DNA from: Roseiarcus sp963820095
Lineage (GTDB): Bacteria; Pseudomonadota; Alphaproteobacteria; Rhizobiales; Beijerinckiaceae
Assembly: GCA_963820095.1 (NCBI GenBank)
Contig: CAWFZA010000010.1
Span: 53,619-117,618, forward strand
DNA: 64,000 nucleotides
Direction of reading: 5' to 3'
In this document: in pieces, positions 17,915 through 27,587 of the stretch
How positions within the stretch are numbered: the first letter of the stretch is position 1
How the letters are laid out: every line of letters starts with the position of its first letter
Position numbers and translations under genes: made by a program
Notes under the pieces: generated by a model
Told to the model about the DNA's origin: nothing
Databases searched by the model: none
Seen by the model: the letters and a program-made list of their open reading frames with translations, nothing else

Positions 17915-18907
17915 TTATCCCTCCGTCCTTCGATTGTGCAGTCGCCGTTCCCAGTCGAGAGCCTGGCGCACGATGTCGTCGAGATTGTCGCGGGTCGGTT
18001 TCCACCCAAGCACGCTCCTCGCCCGGTCGGCCTTGGCGACAATGGCGGCTGGATCGCCCGCCCGGCGCTGGGAGACCACGACGGGGAAATCGATCCCCGA
18101 CACCCGTTTGACGACCTCGACGACCTCTTTGACGGTCTCGCCGTGCCCATAGCCGCAATTGCACACGACGCTTTGCCCCCCGGCGCGCAAGTAGGCGAGC
18201 GCGGCCAAATGCGCGTCGATGAGATCCGTGACCTGGATGTAGTCGCGCACACACGTGCCATCGCGCGTCGGATAGTCCTGGCCGAAGATCTCGATCTTCG
18301 GGTGGAGGCCGAGCGCCGTCTGGACGGCGCGCTTGATGAGGTGGGTGGCGTTGGGCGTCGACTGCCCGAGACGGCCCTTGGGGTCGGCGCCGGCGACGTT
18401 GAAATAGCGCAGGGCGACATAGCGGAAATCGTAAGCCTTGGACGCGTCCTCGAGCATCCATTCGACCATGAGTTTCGACCGCCCGTAGGGCGAAATCGGC
18501 GCGAGCGCTGTTTCCTCGGAGACCGGCTCGGCTCCGGTTTCGCCGTAAACCGCCGCAGTCGAGGAAAAGATGAACGTCTTCACCCCGCCCTTGATCGCGG
18601 CCTCGATCAGGCTGCGCGCATTCGAAACATTGTTGAGATAGTAGCCGAGGGGCTCGCGGACCGAGTCCGGCACGACAATCTTGGCGGCGAAATGGGCGAT
18701 CGCGTCGATGGCATGCTCCTTGATCAGGCGCGCGACCAGATCGGCGTCGCCCATGTCGCCGACCACAAGCCGCGCGCCTTCCGGGACGGCCCAAGCGAAG
18801 CCGGTTGAGAGATTGTCGAGAACGACGACCGTCTCGCCGGCGTCGAGAAGGCCGAGAGCCATGTGGCCGCCGATATAACCGGCGCCGCCAGTGACCAACA
18901 CGCTCAT
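17915..18907 (-). CDS. galE: UDP-glucose 4-epimerase
   Basis: A short-chain dehydrogenase-type epimerase of 330 residues interconverting UDP-glucose and UDP-galactose. It shows the NAD-binding GGAGYIGGH near the start, DNLSTGF, the catalytic SSTAAVYGE serine/threonine and the YxxxK pair in SPYGRSK. RYFNVAGADPKG and CVRDYIQVTDL are GalE-specific. The ATG at 18907 is preferred because GAGGGGG lies about 8 bases upstream; an in-frame ATG at 18913 is too close to it. It diverges from galU, which makes UDP-glucose, so together they supply nucleotide sugars for polysaccharide or LPS. Confidence 0.92.
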   Translation of the reverse strand: MSVLVTGGAGYIGGHMALGLLDAGETVVVLDNLSTGFAWAVPEGARLVVGDMGDADLVARLIKEHAIDAIAHFAAKIVVPDSVREPLGYYLNNVSNARSLIEAAIKGGVKTFIFSSTAAVYGETGAEPVSEETALAPISPYGRSKLMVEWMLEDASKAYDFRYVALRYFNVAGADPKGRLGQSTPNATHLIKRAVQTALGLHPKIEIFGQDYPTRDGTCVRDYIQVTDLIDAHLAALAYLRAGGQSVVCNCGYGHGETVKEVVEVVKRVSGIDFPVVVSQRRAGDPAAIVAKADRARSVLGWKPTRDNLDDIVRQALDWERRLHNRRTEG

Positions 18908-19044
18908 GCACATGGCCCCCTCTTGATCCATCCAAACCGAATTCAGCGAAAAAAAGCCGCATAGAACGGCCCGGCCGGAACTGATAGTCGGATATCAGGA
19001 TTTCGCTAGGCTCGCCCTTTCACTGTGCCATCGACTGAGGAACC

Positions 19045-19941
19045 ATGGACAAACCCATTCGCAAAGCCGTGCTGCCCGTGGCAGGTCTCGGCACCCGGTT
19101 TCTCCCCGCGACCAAGGCGATTCCCAAGGAAATGCTGACGGTCGTCGATCGGCCGATCCTTCAGCATGTCGTCGATGAGGCGCGCGAGGCGGGAATCGAG
19201 CATTTCATCTTCGTGACGGGGCGAAACAAAGGGGTCATCGAGGATCACTTCGACAACGCCTATGAACTCGAGGATACGCTCATACGGCGGGGCAAGAAGG
19301 CGGAATATGCGGCGCTCATGGCCGATCTCCCTGCCGCCGGCGCAACCAGTTTCACCCGCCAGCAGGCGCCGCTCGGCCTCGGCCACGCCGTGTGGTGCGC
19401 GCGCGAGATCGTCGGCGCCGAACCGTTCGCGGTGCTGTTGCCGGATATGGTGACGAGGGCGGGATCGAATGGGGGACGCTGCCTCGCCCAATGTGTGGCG
19501 GCTTATGAGAAGCACGGCGGCAATATCATCGCGGTCGAAGAGGTTCCGCCTGCCGAAACTCATCAATATGGAATTGTCGCGGTCGGCGCTGATCACGGCG
19601 CTACCTTCGAGATCACCAAAATGGTCGAAAAGCCAAAGCAGGGAACGGCGCCTTCCAATCTCATCATTTCGGGCCGCTACATTCTCCAGCCGGAGATTTT
19701 TCCAATCCTGGAGCGGGTCGAAAAGGGCGCCGGGGGCGAGATCCAATTGACGGACGGCATGATCGAACTCTCGCGCAAGCAGTCGTTCCATGGAGTGCGT
19801 TTCGACGGACGAACCTATGATTGCGGCTCAAAGCTTGGTTTTCTCGGCGCTAATCTCGCGTTCGCGCTCGACCGGAGCGATATCGCGCCCGGACTTAAGG
19901 AGGCGCTGCGCGAACTGGGTTTCACCGGAAAGGGCGGGTGA
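19045..19941 (+). CDS. galU: UTP-glucose-1-phosphate uridylyltransferase
   Basis: An intact 298-residue nucleotidyltransferase forming UDP-glucose from UTP and glucose 1-phosphate. The signature VLPVAGLGTRFLPATKAIPK is followed by the activator lysine region, DRPILQHVVDEAREAGIE, the QQAPLGLGHAVWCAR loop and VEKPKQGTAPSNL. GAGGAACC lies directly upstream of the ATG. It diverges from galE across a 137-bp shared promoter region and is followed by the kdsD-like gene, which points to a lipopolysaccharide precursor group. Confidence 0.94.
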   Translation: MDKPIRKAVLPVAGLGTRFLPATKAIPKEMLTVVDRPILQHVVDEAREAGIEHFIFVTGRNKGVIEDHFDNAYELEDTLIRRGKKAEYAALMADLPAAGATSFTRQQAPLGLGHAVWCAREIVGAEPFAVLLPDMVTRAGSNGGRCLAQCVAAYEKHGGNIIAVEEVPPAETHQYGIVAVGADHGATFEITKMVEKPKQGTAPSNLIISGRYILQPEIFPILERVEKGAGGEIQLTDGMIELSRKQSFHGVRFDGRTYDCGSKLGFLGANLAFALDRSDIAPGLKEALRELGFTGKGG

Positions 19942-20030
19942 CTGACGCAGCTCCCGGTCGGGCCGCTCGGGGGCGGCGTCAGCGGCTCCGATATTTTCCA
20001 ACCGCGCTGGCGAATGATAGATTGGGGGAG

Positions 20031-21023
20031 ATGATTCAGGAACAGACCAGCGCCGTCCTGTCGGCGCTGCGCACCATCGCCAACGAGCGCAAAGGTCTCG
20101 ACGCGCTCGAGGAGGCGATCCGCACAACCCGGGAAGGCGGACTGGGCGCCGCATTCTCGGAAGCCGTCAAGACGATCTCGGCCGCGCCCGGCCGGGTCAT
20201 CGTGACCGGCATTGGCAAGTCGGGCCATATCGCGCGCAAGATTGCTGCAACCCTCGCCTCGACCGGCGAGCCCGGCTTTTTCGTCCATCCGGCCGAGGCG
20301 AGCCACGGCGACCTCGGCATGGTGCAGACGGGCGATGTGGTGCTCGCCATCTCCTGGTCGGGCGAGACGTCCGAACTGGCGGCGATCGTCACTTTCGCCA
20401 AGCGCTACGCCATTCCGTTGATCGCCATGACCGCGGAGGCCGGCAGCACGCTCGGGCGGGAGGCCGACGTCTGCCTCGCGATGCCGAGCGCGCCCGAGGC
20501 CAGCCCCAACGGTCTCGAAGCCCCGACCACCTCGACGACGATGCAACTCGTGCTCGGCGACGCGCTGGCGATCGCGCTGCTCGAAGGCCGAGGTTTCACG
20601 GCGCTCGACTTCCGCGCTCTTCATCCGGGCGGCAAGCTTGGGGCCAAGCTCATGCATGTGCGGGAAGTCATGCACACCGGCGACCGGATTCCGCGCGTCG
20701 CCGCGCGCGCGCGCATGGCCGAGGCGATCGTCGAGATGAGCTCCAAGGGTTTTGGCTGCGTCGCCGCGCTCGACGACAGCGGCGCGCTGGTCGGCATCGT
20801 CACGGACGGCGACCTGCGCCACCATCTTCAATCCAACTTTTCGCTCGAGACGCCCGTCGCCGACGTGATGACCCGCACGCCGCGCACCATCGGTCCCGAC
20901 GCGTTGGTCGCGGAGGCGCTGGAGAAGATCAGCCGAAAGGGAGCCGCGCTTCCCGTCGTCGAGGACGGCGTGGTCGTCGGGATCGTGCATTTCCACGACC
21001 TCATGCGGGCGGGCGCGCTCTGA
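20031..21023 (+). CDS. kdsD: D-arabinose 5-phosphate isomerase (SIS domain plus two CBS domains)
   Basis: This enzyme converts ribulose 5-phosphate to arabinose 5-phosphate, the first step towards Kdo. The SIS domain shows GIGKSGHIARKIAATLASTG, FFVHPAEASHGDLGM and AISWSGETSEL. Two CBS domains follow from about residue 205 (MHTGDRIPRV and VADVMTRTPRTIGPD). Length (330) and order match KdsD/GutQ. The ATG at 20031 puts the SIS motif at the same distance from the start as in characterised homologues. A GTG at 19938 overlapping the galU stop is an alternative, but adds unrelated sequence. Confidence 0.9.
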   Translation: MIQEQTSAVLSALRTIANERKGLDALEEAIRTTREGGLGAAFSEAVKTISAAPGRVIVTGIGKSGHIARKIAATLASTGEPGFFVHPAEASHGDLGMVQTGDVVLAISWSGETSELAAIVTFAKRYAIPLIAMTAEAGSTLGREADVCLAMPSAPEASPNGLEAPTTSTTMQLVLGDALAIALLEGRGFTALDFRALHPGGKLGAKLMHVREVMHTGDRIPRVAARARMAEAIVEMSSKGFGCVAALDDSGALVGIVTDGDLRHHLQSNFSLETPVADVMTRTPRTIGPDALVAEALEKISRKGAALPVVEDGVVVGIVHFHDLMRAGAL

Positions 21024-21154
21024 GGGCTTGCGCCGCCTGTCGGGGGCCGGCCAGCGCGGCCAGGGGAACGGCAAGTCGGGTATCGCCGTGTTTCGGCGAT
21101 ACAGGGACCGACTAAAACACGCTAAGACGGGGTCCATCCTCGAGGAGCCAGGCG

Positions 21155-21412
21155 ATGACCGACAAGACAAGCCGGATCGGCGAGATCGTTCAGGTCATGC
21201 GCAACACATGGGACTTGCCGGCCGATTGCAACGAGGGCGAGCTCTTCACCTACGCCGAGACGCTTTACGATCGCATCAAGGCCGGTGACAGCAAGGATCA
21301 GCTTTATGCTTACCTTTCCGCAGTGCAGGTCGACCAGCTCGAAATGGCAAAATCCAATTCGTTCAGGACAATCGTCGATCGCGCTGTCGAACTCGCAAGC
21401 CGGCCAAGCTAA
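21155..21412 (+). CDS. Small conserved-looking hypothetical protein
   Basis: An 85-residue soluble, acidic and helical protein that I do not recognise. The ATG is supported by GAGGAG eight bases upstream. Codon use matches its neighbours, so it is likely a real gene. It has no signal peptide or cysteine motif. It follows kdsD on the same strand after 131 bases; nothing in the context suggests a role. Confidence 0.6.
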   Translation: MTDKTSRIGEIVQVMRNTWDLPADCNEGELFTYAETLYDRIKAGDSKDQLYAYLSAVQVDQLEMAKSNSFRTIVDRAVELASRPS

Positions 21413-21530
21413 GAGCGCCGTCACCCTGGCCACGAGCATTCGCGCCCGTTCGCCTGATCCGCGGCGCCGCCCTGGCCATAGAGCCCTCATCAGGCCTTTC
21501 TAGCCACGGTCTCCCAGGGAAAAGGTGAGG

Positions 21531-21800
21531 TCAATCGGGCGTCTGATCGCCGTCGTCGCCGGGAGACGCAAGATAATAGGGCTCGACGGCGCCGGTCATC
21601 TTGATCACGAGCGGCTGACCTTTGCGGTCGAGCGCCTTGCCCGCCGCCGCTCGGATCCAGCCTTCGCTCACGCAATATTCTTCGACGTCGCGCCGCTCGA
21701 CGCCGCGAAAACGCACGCCGACCCCACGCGCCAGGACCGCTTCGTTATAGAATGGACTTGAGGGCTCGACGCTGAGCCGGTTGGGCGGAACGTCGGTCAT
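21531..21800 (-). CDS. DUF3297 family protein
   Basis: An 89-residue protein matching the DUF3297 pattern: PPNRLSVEPSSPFYNEAVL, a glycine-rich GVGVRFRGVE, VEEYCVSEGWIRAAAGK and a final MTGAVEPYYL. The family is widespread in Proteobacteria and has no established function. It lies 30 bases downstream of rpsT on the same strand and may be co-transcribed with it. Confidence 0.8.
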   Translation of the reverse strand: MTDVPPNRLSVEPSSPFYNEAVLARGVGVRFRGVERRDVEEYCVSEGWIRAAAGKALDRKGQPLVIKMTGAVEPYYLASPGDDGDQTPD

Positions 21801-21830
21801 CGGCGAACGAGCGCCGGGCCAGCCGAGCGA

Positions 21831-22097
21831 TCAGCCGGCGAGCGCCTTGACCCGCTTCGTCAGGCGCGAGATTTTGCGCGACGCGGCGTTCTTGTGAACG
21901 ATGCCCTTTTGCGCCGCGCGGGCGAGCCTGGGTTCGGCCGCGCTCAGCGCTTCGGCCGCGGCCTTCGGGTCCTTGGAGGCGATCGCCTCCTCGACCTTGC
22001 GGACGTAGGTGCGCATCTCGGTGCGGCGCGACTTGTTCACGGCCGTGCGGCGAATGGTCTGGCGCGCCGCCTTCTGGGCCGATTTGGTGTTGGCCAT
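21831..22097 (-). CDS. rpsT: 30S ribosomal protein S20
   Basis: An 88-residue basic protein with the S20 pattern MANTKSAQKAARQTIRR, NKSRRTEMRTYVRKVEEAI, then GIVHKNAASRKISRLTKRV. It binds 16S rRNA in the small subunit. The ATG at 22097 has GGGAACGAAAG upstream. The open frame extends further upstream without a conserved sequence and is ignored. No dnaA gene flanks it here, although the two are often neighbours in Alphaproteobacteria. Confidence 0.95.
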   Translation of the reverse strand: MANTKSAQKAARQTIRRTAVNKSRRTEMRTYVRKVEEAIASKDPKAAAEALSAAEPRLARAAQKGIVHKNAASRKISRLTKRVKALAG

Positions 22098-22444
22098 CGA
22101 CTTTCGTTCCCTGCGGCGCCCTCGGCGCCCGTCAAATAAATAAATGGGCCGGGTTTTGAGGCCCAGCCTTGCTTGGGCGGGCTTATAGGCTGGTCGGACG
22201 CGCGGCGTCAACCGCCTGTCCTTGTCCACGACGGCAGACTTCAATTCGCCCGATGAGACGAGGCGTCCCGGGCGACGGCTGGGCCTAAGCGTCTGACTGC
22301 TGGAAGGCGATTTCATAGCGCATGACTATCGAAAGTATAGCGTAATTGGATTTCCCGCAGACGACAATCAGCGATAATAAAAATCATCGTAACCTATCGC
22401 TGTCGGCCTCATGCCGTACACGAATACTTGATGGGAATATCGAA
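22098..22444. other. Gene-free region upstream of rpsT and the secreted-protein gene
   Basis: These 347 bases separate divergent rpsT and the gene at 22445. They hold an AT-rich patch (AAATAAATAAAT, about 22135-22144) within the probable rpsT leader, and a GC-rich stem GGGCCGGGTTTTGAGGCCC at 22146-22164. The part from 22320 to 22444 is AT-rich and probably carries the promoter of the plus-strand gene. I see no DnaA-box cluster. Confidence 0.4.
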
Positions 22445-23673
22445 ATGAAGAATATCTTGCGCCTTCGCGGCGATCGAATCGCTGCGCTCTGTTTGGCCGG
22501 AATGATTGGCGTCGCCCTGCCAGCCGCAGCATCGGCGGCAGTGATAAATCGCGGCGTGGAAGGCCCGCCGCTGTCCGAAATTCGTCCCGCTCCCAAATCG
22601 ATCTACCCGGATCAGGTGATGATCACCGCGCAGCCTTCGCCATCGGAAGTCGATCCCTCCTTTCTCGGGCCGGTGCTCCTAATGAAGTCGGCTATCGTGG
22701 ATCTTGAAGCTGGCACCGCGACCCTGCCTCTGCGTAAAGGACGGCTGGAGTTGGGCGAATTGGTCTGGTCGATCATGACCGACACGACTGATCCAAACCT
22801 CGCCAATCTGAATGGCGTCGATTACTCGCCCAAACTTGCGTATGCGGTGACCGGAAAGGCCGCGCGCGAGGCGCACATCGAGAAGGACGGCACGATCGTT
22901 TTCAAGTCCGGGAAAGTCGACTTCTCGCCTGCTCGGAGTGTCACGCCCGGCGAGGCGCCGAACTTCTTCCCACCCAAGGCCGCTCAGCCCGGATCGGGGG
23001 CGACGCTGACTATTCGCCTCTCGTGCAATTCGCGAATGGCAAGGACGCGCTGTTCAACATGCCTATGGTGGCGTTCAACGTTTCGGAGGACGACCTCAAC
23101 AAGATGTGCGACGGCAATGCCGACCACTCCAAAGTCCAGGATAAGGTCGTCAAGATCTGTCCTCGCGACGGAACCGTGACGCTCGAGCTGACCCTCGGTT
23201 ATACCTTTGGAAAGCCGATCTTTTATTTATCCACGGAGGCCAACGACCCCGTCGTCGCCACGCTTGAAGGGGCGAGCTACGCGCCCGCTCTCAAGGATGC
23301 GCCGTTCGCGCTCGAGGACGCTTCGCCAGGGGAGGCGGCCGAGCGCATTTATGTGTTCGTGAACGGACCCACGGGCATCGACAACCCGTTTCGCCAGGGT
23401 CTCGACAGCGCGCTTTCGGACAAAGGAACGCATGGACCTTTGAACATCCTCGGCGGCATCCCGACGATCAACCTGGACTATAGCCCGCTGTGGCGTCTGT
23501 TCCCCGTCCGATGGTCGGCGGCCGCCATCGAGAAGGGCTACCGCACCAAGATGACGGATGCGATCGCCATTGAAGACGCCGGCGAACGGGGCATCATCGA
23601 GAGTATCGCGGGTGGCAAGCCGAAGGCGGTCGGATTCATCGTCAACTGCCCTGTCGTCTATCGCATCAACTGA
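22445..23673 (+). CDS. Secreted protein with repeated YSP motifs, DUF7482-like (one frame break)
   Basis: An exported protein of about 408 residues. Residues 1-32 are a signal peptide (MKNILRLRGDRIAALCLAGM, ending AAASAA). The mature protein contains VDYSPKLAYAV, then after a frame break near 23000 ADYSPLVQFANGKDALFNMP, later ASYAPALKD, and LDYSPLWRLFPVRWS near the end; these look like internally repeated units. LVWSIMTDTTDPNLANLNGV and KAVGFIVNCPVVYRIN are further landmarks. I associate this pattern with uncharacterised secreted beta-rich proteins; the DUF7482 link is from memory and moderate. The smaller secreted protein gene follows after 70 bases. Confidence 0.6.
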
Positions 23674-23743
23674 ATACTCGCCGAGTCGAGCGCCGGGCCC
23701 GATCGTTGGCCTGGCGCTCCCTCTTGCGCCAGGAATAGAGACA

Positions 23744-24193
23744 ATGATCAAGCATTTCATCGCGCCCATGCTTTTCCTCTGCGCCGTGACGCTCGCGCCC
23801 ACGCTCGTCGAAGCAGGAGCCGCGCAACTAATGGCGGGCGATCCCTCGGGAGAAAATGTCGCGTTCGCCTTCGGCGTCAAAGGGAGCGGCGAAGGCCTTC
23901 GCATCGAGACCCATCAGGTCGGCAATCCGGGCGCTAAACTCTCCATTTGGATCGATGGCAGCCGAGAGCGGCTGTTTTCACGTATCCTCACGACGGACGA
24001 TTGCAAGTTTGGCGACGACGGCGCGCGGTGCAGGCTCATTTTCCCTCGCAGCAGCCCCGACTATTCGCGTTTTGTCGTCGCCTTCAAGCGCGGCAGAACC
24101 GCCCATGTCGAGGTTCAGAACGCAGCCGTGATGCAGATGAGCAAGGATATTCCGTTGGCCGGCTTCACCCGCAGGCTTGGATCGAGATCCTAG
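23744..24193 (+). CDS. Small secreted hypothetical protein
   Basis: A 149-residue protein with a clear signal peptide (MIKHFIAPMLFLCAVTLAPT, then LVEAGA). The mature part is about 125 residues with one Cys pair (DDCKFGDDGARCRLIF) likely to form a disulfide. I do not recognise the family. The ATG is preceded by AGGAATAGAG. It lies directly downstream of the repeated-motif secreted protein and is probably in the same operon, so the two may act together in the periplasm. Confidence 0.65.
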   Translation: MIKHFIAPMLFLCAVTLAPTLVEAGAAQLMAGDPSGENVAFAFGVKGSGEGLRIETHQVGNPGAKLSIWIDGSRERLFSRILTTDDCKFGDDGARCRLIFPRSSPDYSRFVVAFKRGRTAHVEVQNAAVMQMSKDIPLAGFTRRLGSRS

Positions 24194-24238
24194 TGCGCCG
24201 CGAGCCTGCCATGATGAGCGGCGCCTCGAGCCGCCGGG

Positions 24239-25265
24239 TCAGAGACGCCCGTCCCCAGGGGTCGTGAAGACGCGGCTTCCTTGGGCTCGCGCATTGGCGG
24301 ACGCCTTGCGACCACCCTCTCCACGCTCGGAACGGAAGTTGGCGCGCTTGGACCCTTGCTCGAACCTTACGGCGACGAGCGCGCGGTCATTCCTCCAGGT
24401 GTTGCGCATGGCCTCGTGCACGAGAGCGCCGACCGCTGGAGAATGCGGCCGCCCTCGGACGGTCACCAAGCTGACCTCGCGCCAGATTTCGGGATCGACC
24501 AAGGGCTTGGAGACGACCTGAGGATGAGTGACCGATCGCTCTGGCATGAACGCGTAACCAACGCCAGCCGCGGCCATCTCAGAGAATCCAGTCGTCGCGA
24601 TCGCTTCGATAGGCGACCTTCGAATGGCCGTCGTGCTCGTCCCAGGCCTTTCCGAAGAGTTCGGCGACTTCACAGTTGACCCGCCGCAAATAGGACTCGG
24701 CCTTGAGATCGGAGACCCTCACGACATCAAAGTTCGCGAACCGGTGATCAAACGCAGAGACGATGACGAACCGTTCGCGAAACAGCGGCAGGTAATGCAG
24801 ATGCGGCTCGCGCGCCTGGTCCGGGCCCGCGAGGATCGCGGCCTCGAGTTCGCCCGCCCGAAGCTGGCTGTCGAGTTCTTCGGCCGTGGCGTCGGCAAGC
24901 TCGAGGCGAACGCCGGGATGGCGTGCGCGGACGCCGATCAGAAGCTGGATGACGTCGCTCGGCGCGACCGTGCACATCACCCCGGTCAGCCGTATCTGGT
25001 CAAGGCCCTTGAAACCGCGCGCTTCGCGACCCGCAGCCTCGGCCCGCGTCAGGATCTGGTCGAGATGGGGCTTCACCACCAGCCCCAGTTCGGAAAGGTG
25101 AGTGTGGTGGCGTTCGCGGCGGAACAGAGCGCCGCCAAATTCCTCCTCCAGCAGTCGGATCGAGCGGGTCAGCGAAGGTTGCGAAACGTTGCAGCGCCGC
25201 GCCGCCCGCGTAAAGTTCAACTCCTCGCAGAGCGCGCGGAAATACACCACTTGCTGCATTTCCAT
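24239..25265 (-). CDS. LysR family transcriptional regulator (one frame break)
   Basis: The N-terminal helix-turn-helix is typical: MQQVVYFRALCEELNFTRAA, then CNVSQPSLTRSIRLLEEEFG and LFRRERHHTHLSELG. The effector domain follows (LTGVMCTVAPSDVIQLLIGV). After a frame break near 24585 it continues as GFSEMAAAGVGYAFMPERSV and runs to a stop at 24239. Total length 3n+1 suggests one extra base. The last 40 or so residues are not LysR-like and may be read-through past another small error. No obvious target gene diverges from it; the 178-bp gap to the threonine-synthase-like gene upstream is on the same strand. Confidence 0.75.
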
Positions 25266-25443
25266 CGTGCGGCCTCTTTACGCTGCTCCTAGGCGACCCC
25301 GTTTTAAGCGCCGTCCTGGCGCCGGAGATATAGGGGGCGAGGGCGTCGAGTCCCATAGTTTCGCCGCCGTGGGAAAGGCTTTCGAGCCAACTCGGATCTA
25401 CCTTTAAGGGGCGCGCCAAATACGATGCGGGCGCGTTAACGTG

Positions 25444-26605
25444 TCACAGGGCGCCCATGAGTTCGCCGATCCGCCGCGTCGCTTTGAGGCCGGCGCCCGT
25501 CAGCACGACCACGGTCGTCTCGCCGGGTTGAACGACGCCGCGTTCGATGAGTCTTGTAAACGCGGCGGCGGCGAGCGCCGAGGTCGGCTCGGCATAGAGA
25601 CCGATCCGGCCGAGTTCGAACAGCGCCTTTTCGATCTCGGCTTCCGACAGGGCGACGGTCCCGCCGCGGCAGCGCCGGAGCGCAGCGAGGACTTCGCGGG
25701 CGCGCACGGGATGAGCGATTGACGCGCCTTCCGCGATCGTCGGACGCGACGTCGACTGGGGTCAGATCATCGGATCCGGCCATGCGAAGCTCGCGTGAAG
25801 CGGCGCGCAGTTCATCGGCTGCGCCGCGAACAGCCGGGGCAGGCTTGCGACCTCACCGCGGCGCAGGAGCTCGTCGAAGCCGATGTCGCAGCCCAGGATG
25901 TTGCTGCCTGCGCCCGTCGGGATGATGACATTGTCCGGGGCGTTGAACTTGAGATCCTCCCAAAGCTCATAGGCCAACGTCTTCGCGCCCTGCAGGAAGA
26001 ACGGCTGCCAGTTGTGGCCGGCGTAGAAAATGGTCTCGGCCTGTCGTTACCGCCGCGGCGCTGACCTCCTGGCGAGTTCCAGAAATCAGCTCGATCTCGG
26101 CGCCATAAGCGCGCATCTGAATCGTCTTGTCCGGCGACGTGGAGGCGGGGACGAGAATCTTCGCCTCAAGGCCGCCGGCGGCGGCATAGCCGGCAATGGC
26201 GGCTCCCCCGTTGCCGGAGCTGTCTTCCAGGACTTTCGTCACGCCCTGATCGCGGAGGATCGAGAGCATCACGGACGCGCCGCGGTCCTTGAAGCTGCCG
26301 GTCGGCGAAAACCACTCGAGCTTGAATCGCGCGGGGACGCCGCGCCATGTCTTGGAGACGAGCGGCGTCAAGCCTTCTCCCAGGGTGATAGGATCGGGAA
26401 CTTCGACCGGGAAGGCAGCCGCGTAGCGCCACAATGACCGTTTCCGCGCATCGATCATGTCGCGACCGATTCCCGGCAGCGCCGTAATCATGAGGGGGGC
26501 GCCCGAATCGGAACGCCAGCGCGGCTCGGAAAGGGGATATTTCCGCCCGCTTGAGGGATCGACATAGGCCGGAGGCTCGGCAAGCGCCGTCATGTCATTC
26601 TGCAT
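25444..26605 (-). CDS. Threonine-synthase-like PLP enzyme (two frame breaks)
   Basis: A fold-type II PLP enzyme of about 386 residues. It starts MQNDMTALAEPPAYV, continues with LGEGLTPLVSKTWRG, the PLP lysine in SPTGSFKDRGASVML and the Asn-containing DSSGNGGAAIAGYAAAGG. After a break near 26045 come NVIIPTGAGSNILGCDIGFD and QPMNCAPLH. After a break near 25760 it ends with DDLTPVDVAS, ALFELGRIGLYAEPTSALAA and VVLTGAGLKA. The length is 3n+2, fitting two insertions. Threonine synthase makes threonine from O-phosphohomoserine, but this short type could instead be a threonine/cysteate-synthase relative. Confidence 0.75.
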
Positions 26606-26683
26606 GATGCGATTCTGACCCCTTGAAGATGGATCTCGCAAACGGAGGAAAGCGGCGAGCGGCCCGCCGGAAGACGCCGTAGG

Positions 26684-27484
26684 TCAGCTCTTTCCCAGCG
26701 GCGCGGTCGGCCCGCGAAAGACGAAGCTGGGCGTTCGCTTATCGGCGAACGCCGCTCTCCCCTCAGCGAAGTCCGGTCCGAAGGCCGCAACCTCCGTCAA
26801 CGCGCGATAGGCCGGAGCCTCTTTGCTCATGCCGGCGGCGATGGCGTCGACCCCTCGCTTGCAGCCGCGAGTCGACATTTGGCTCATATCCGCGAGGCCA
26901 CGAGCGTAACCAAGCACGGTCTCCTGCAACGCCGTCTCGATCCGTCGGTCGATCAGCCCGATCGCCAGCGCCTCGTCGGTCTCGATCCTGCGCGCGGTGA
27001 ACAGGAGATCCTTGGCTCGCGACGGGCCGATCAGTTCAACCAGCCGGCGCGTCTCGGCGTGGCCGTAAATGAGGCCGAGTCTGGCGGGGGTGATCGCGAG
27101 ATGCGCGTCGGCCGCGCAGAACCTGAGATCGCAGGCGAGCGCGAGCCCAAGCCCAGCCCCGATGGCGACGCCCCGGATGACCGCGATGGTCGGGCGATCG
27201 AGGTCCATCAGCGCCTTGAGGCCGTCTTGCATCGCGTCGCCAAAATCGCGCGTCGCGGCAGCGTCCCGGTAGACCTCGCCGAGTTCGACAATGTCGGCGC
27301 CGGCGCTGAAATGCGCGCCCTCGCCCTCGACAAGCGTGACTAGTAGATCCTCGCGCGCCTCGATCGCGGCGCGGATCGCCGGCAGCGCGCGCCACATCGC
27401 CCGGGTGATCGCATTGCGGCGCTCCGCCCGGCTCAAGACGATGTGGGCGAACGGCGGCTCGAAGCGCAGGGATATTTCGGTCAT
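26684..27484 (-). CDS. Enoyl-CoA hydratase/isomerase family protein
   Basis: An intact crotonase-fold protein of 266 residues. It shows the oxyanion-hole segments HFSAGADIVELGEVY and RGVAIGAGLGLALACDLRFC, then the LGLIYGHAETRRLVELIG region. The ATG at 27484 is chosen because upstream codons are not crotonase-like. Glutamate residues expected for hydration are not unambiguous here (the position after the second motif reads YGHAETRR), so the exact reaction, hydration or isomerisation, is open. It probably acts in fatty acid or amino-acid acyl-CoA breakdown. Confidence 0.82.
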   Translation of the reverse strand: MTEISLRFEPPFAHIVLSRAERRNAITRAMWRALPAIRAAIEAREDLLVTLVEGEGAHFSAGADIVELGEVYRDAAATRDFGDAMQDGLKALMDLDRPTIAVIRGVAIGAGLGLALACDLRFCAADAHLAITPARLGLIYGHAETRRLVELIGPSRAKDLLFTARRIETDEALAIGLIDRRIETALQETVLGYARGLADMSQMSTRGCKRGVDAIAAGMSKEAPAYRALTEVAAFGPDFAEGRAAFADKRTPSFVFRGPTAPLGKS

Positions 27485-27587
27485 GAGGGCCTCGGACGCC
27501 GGCTGGGAACTCGTTCGCCTTAATTCTAGCACTTTCGCTTGAGCTCGAGGTGGCGCGTGTTCTGCGTCGCGTTTGCCCACTCAAGCC

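Noticed and set aside
22098..22444. Possible replication origin beside rpsT
   Set aside because: rpsT is often next to dnaA in Alphaproteobacteria, but there is no dnaA gene and no cluster of DnaA boxes here; the one TTATCCAC match is at 23227, inside a gene.
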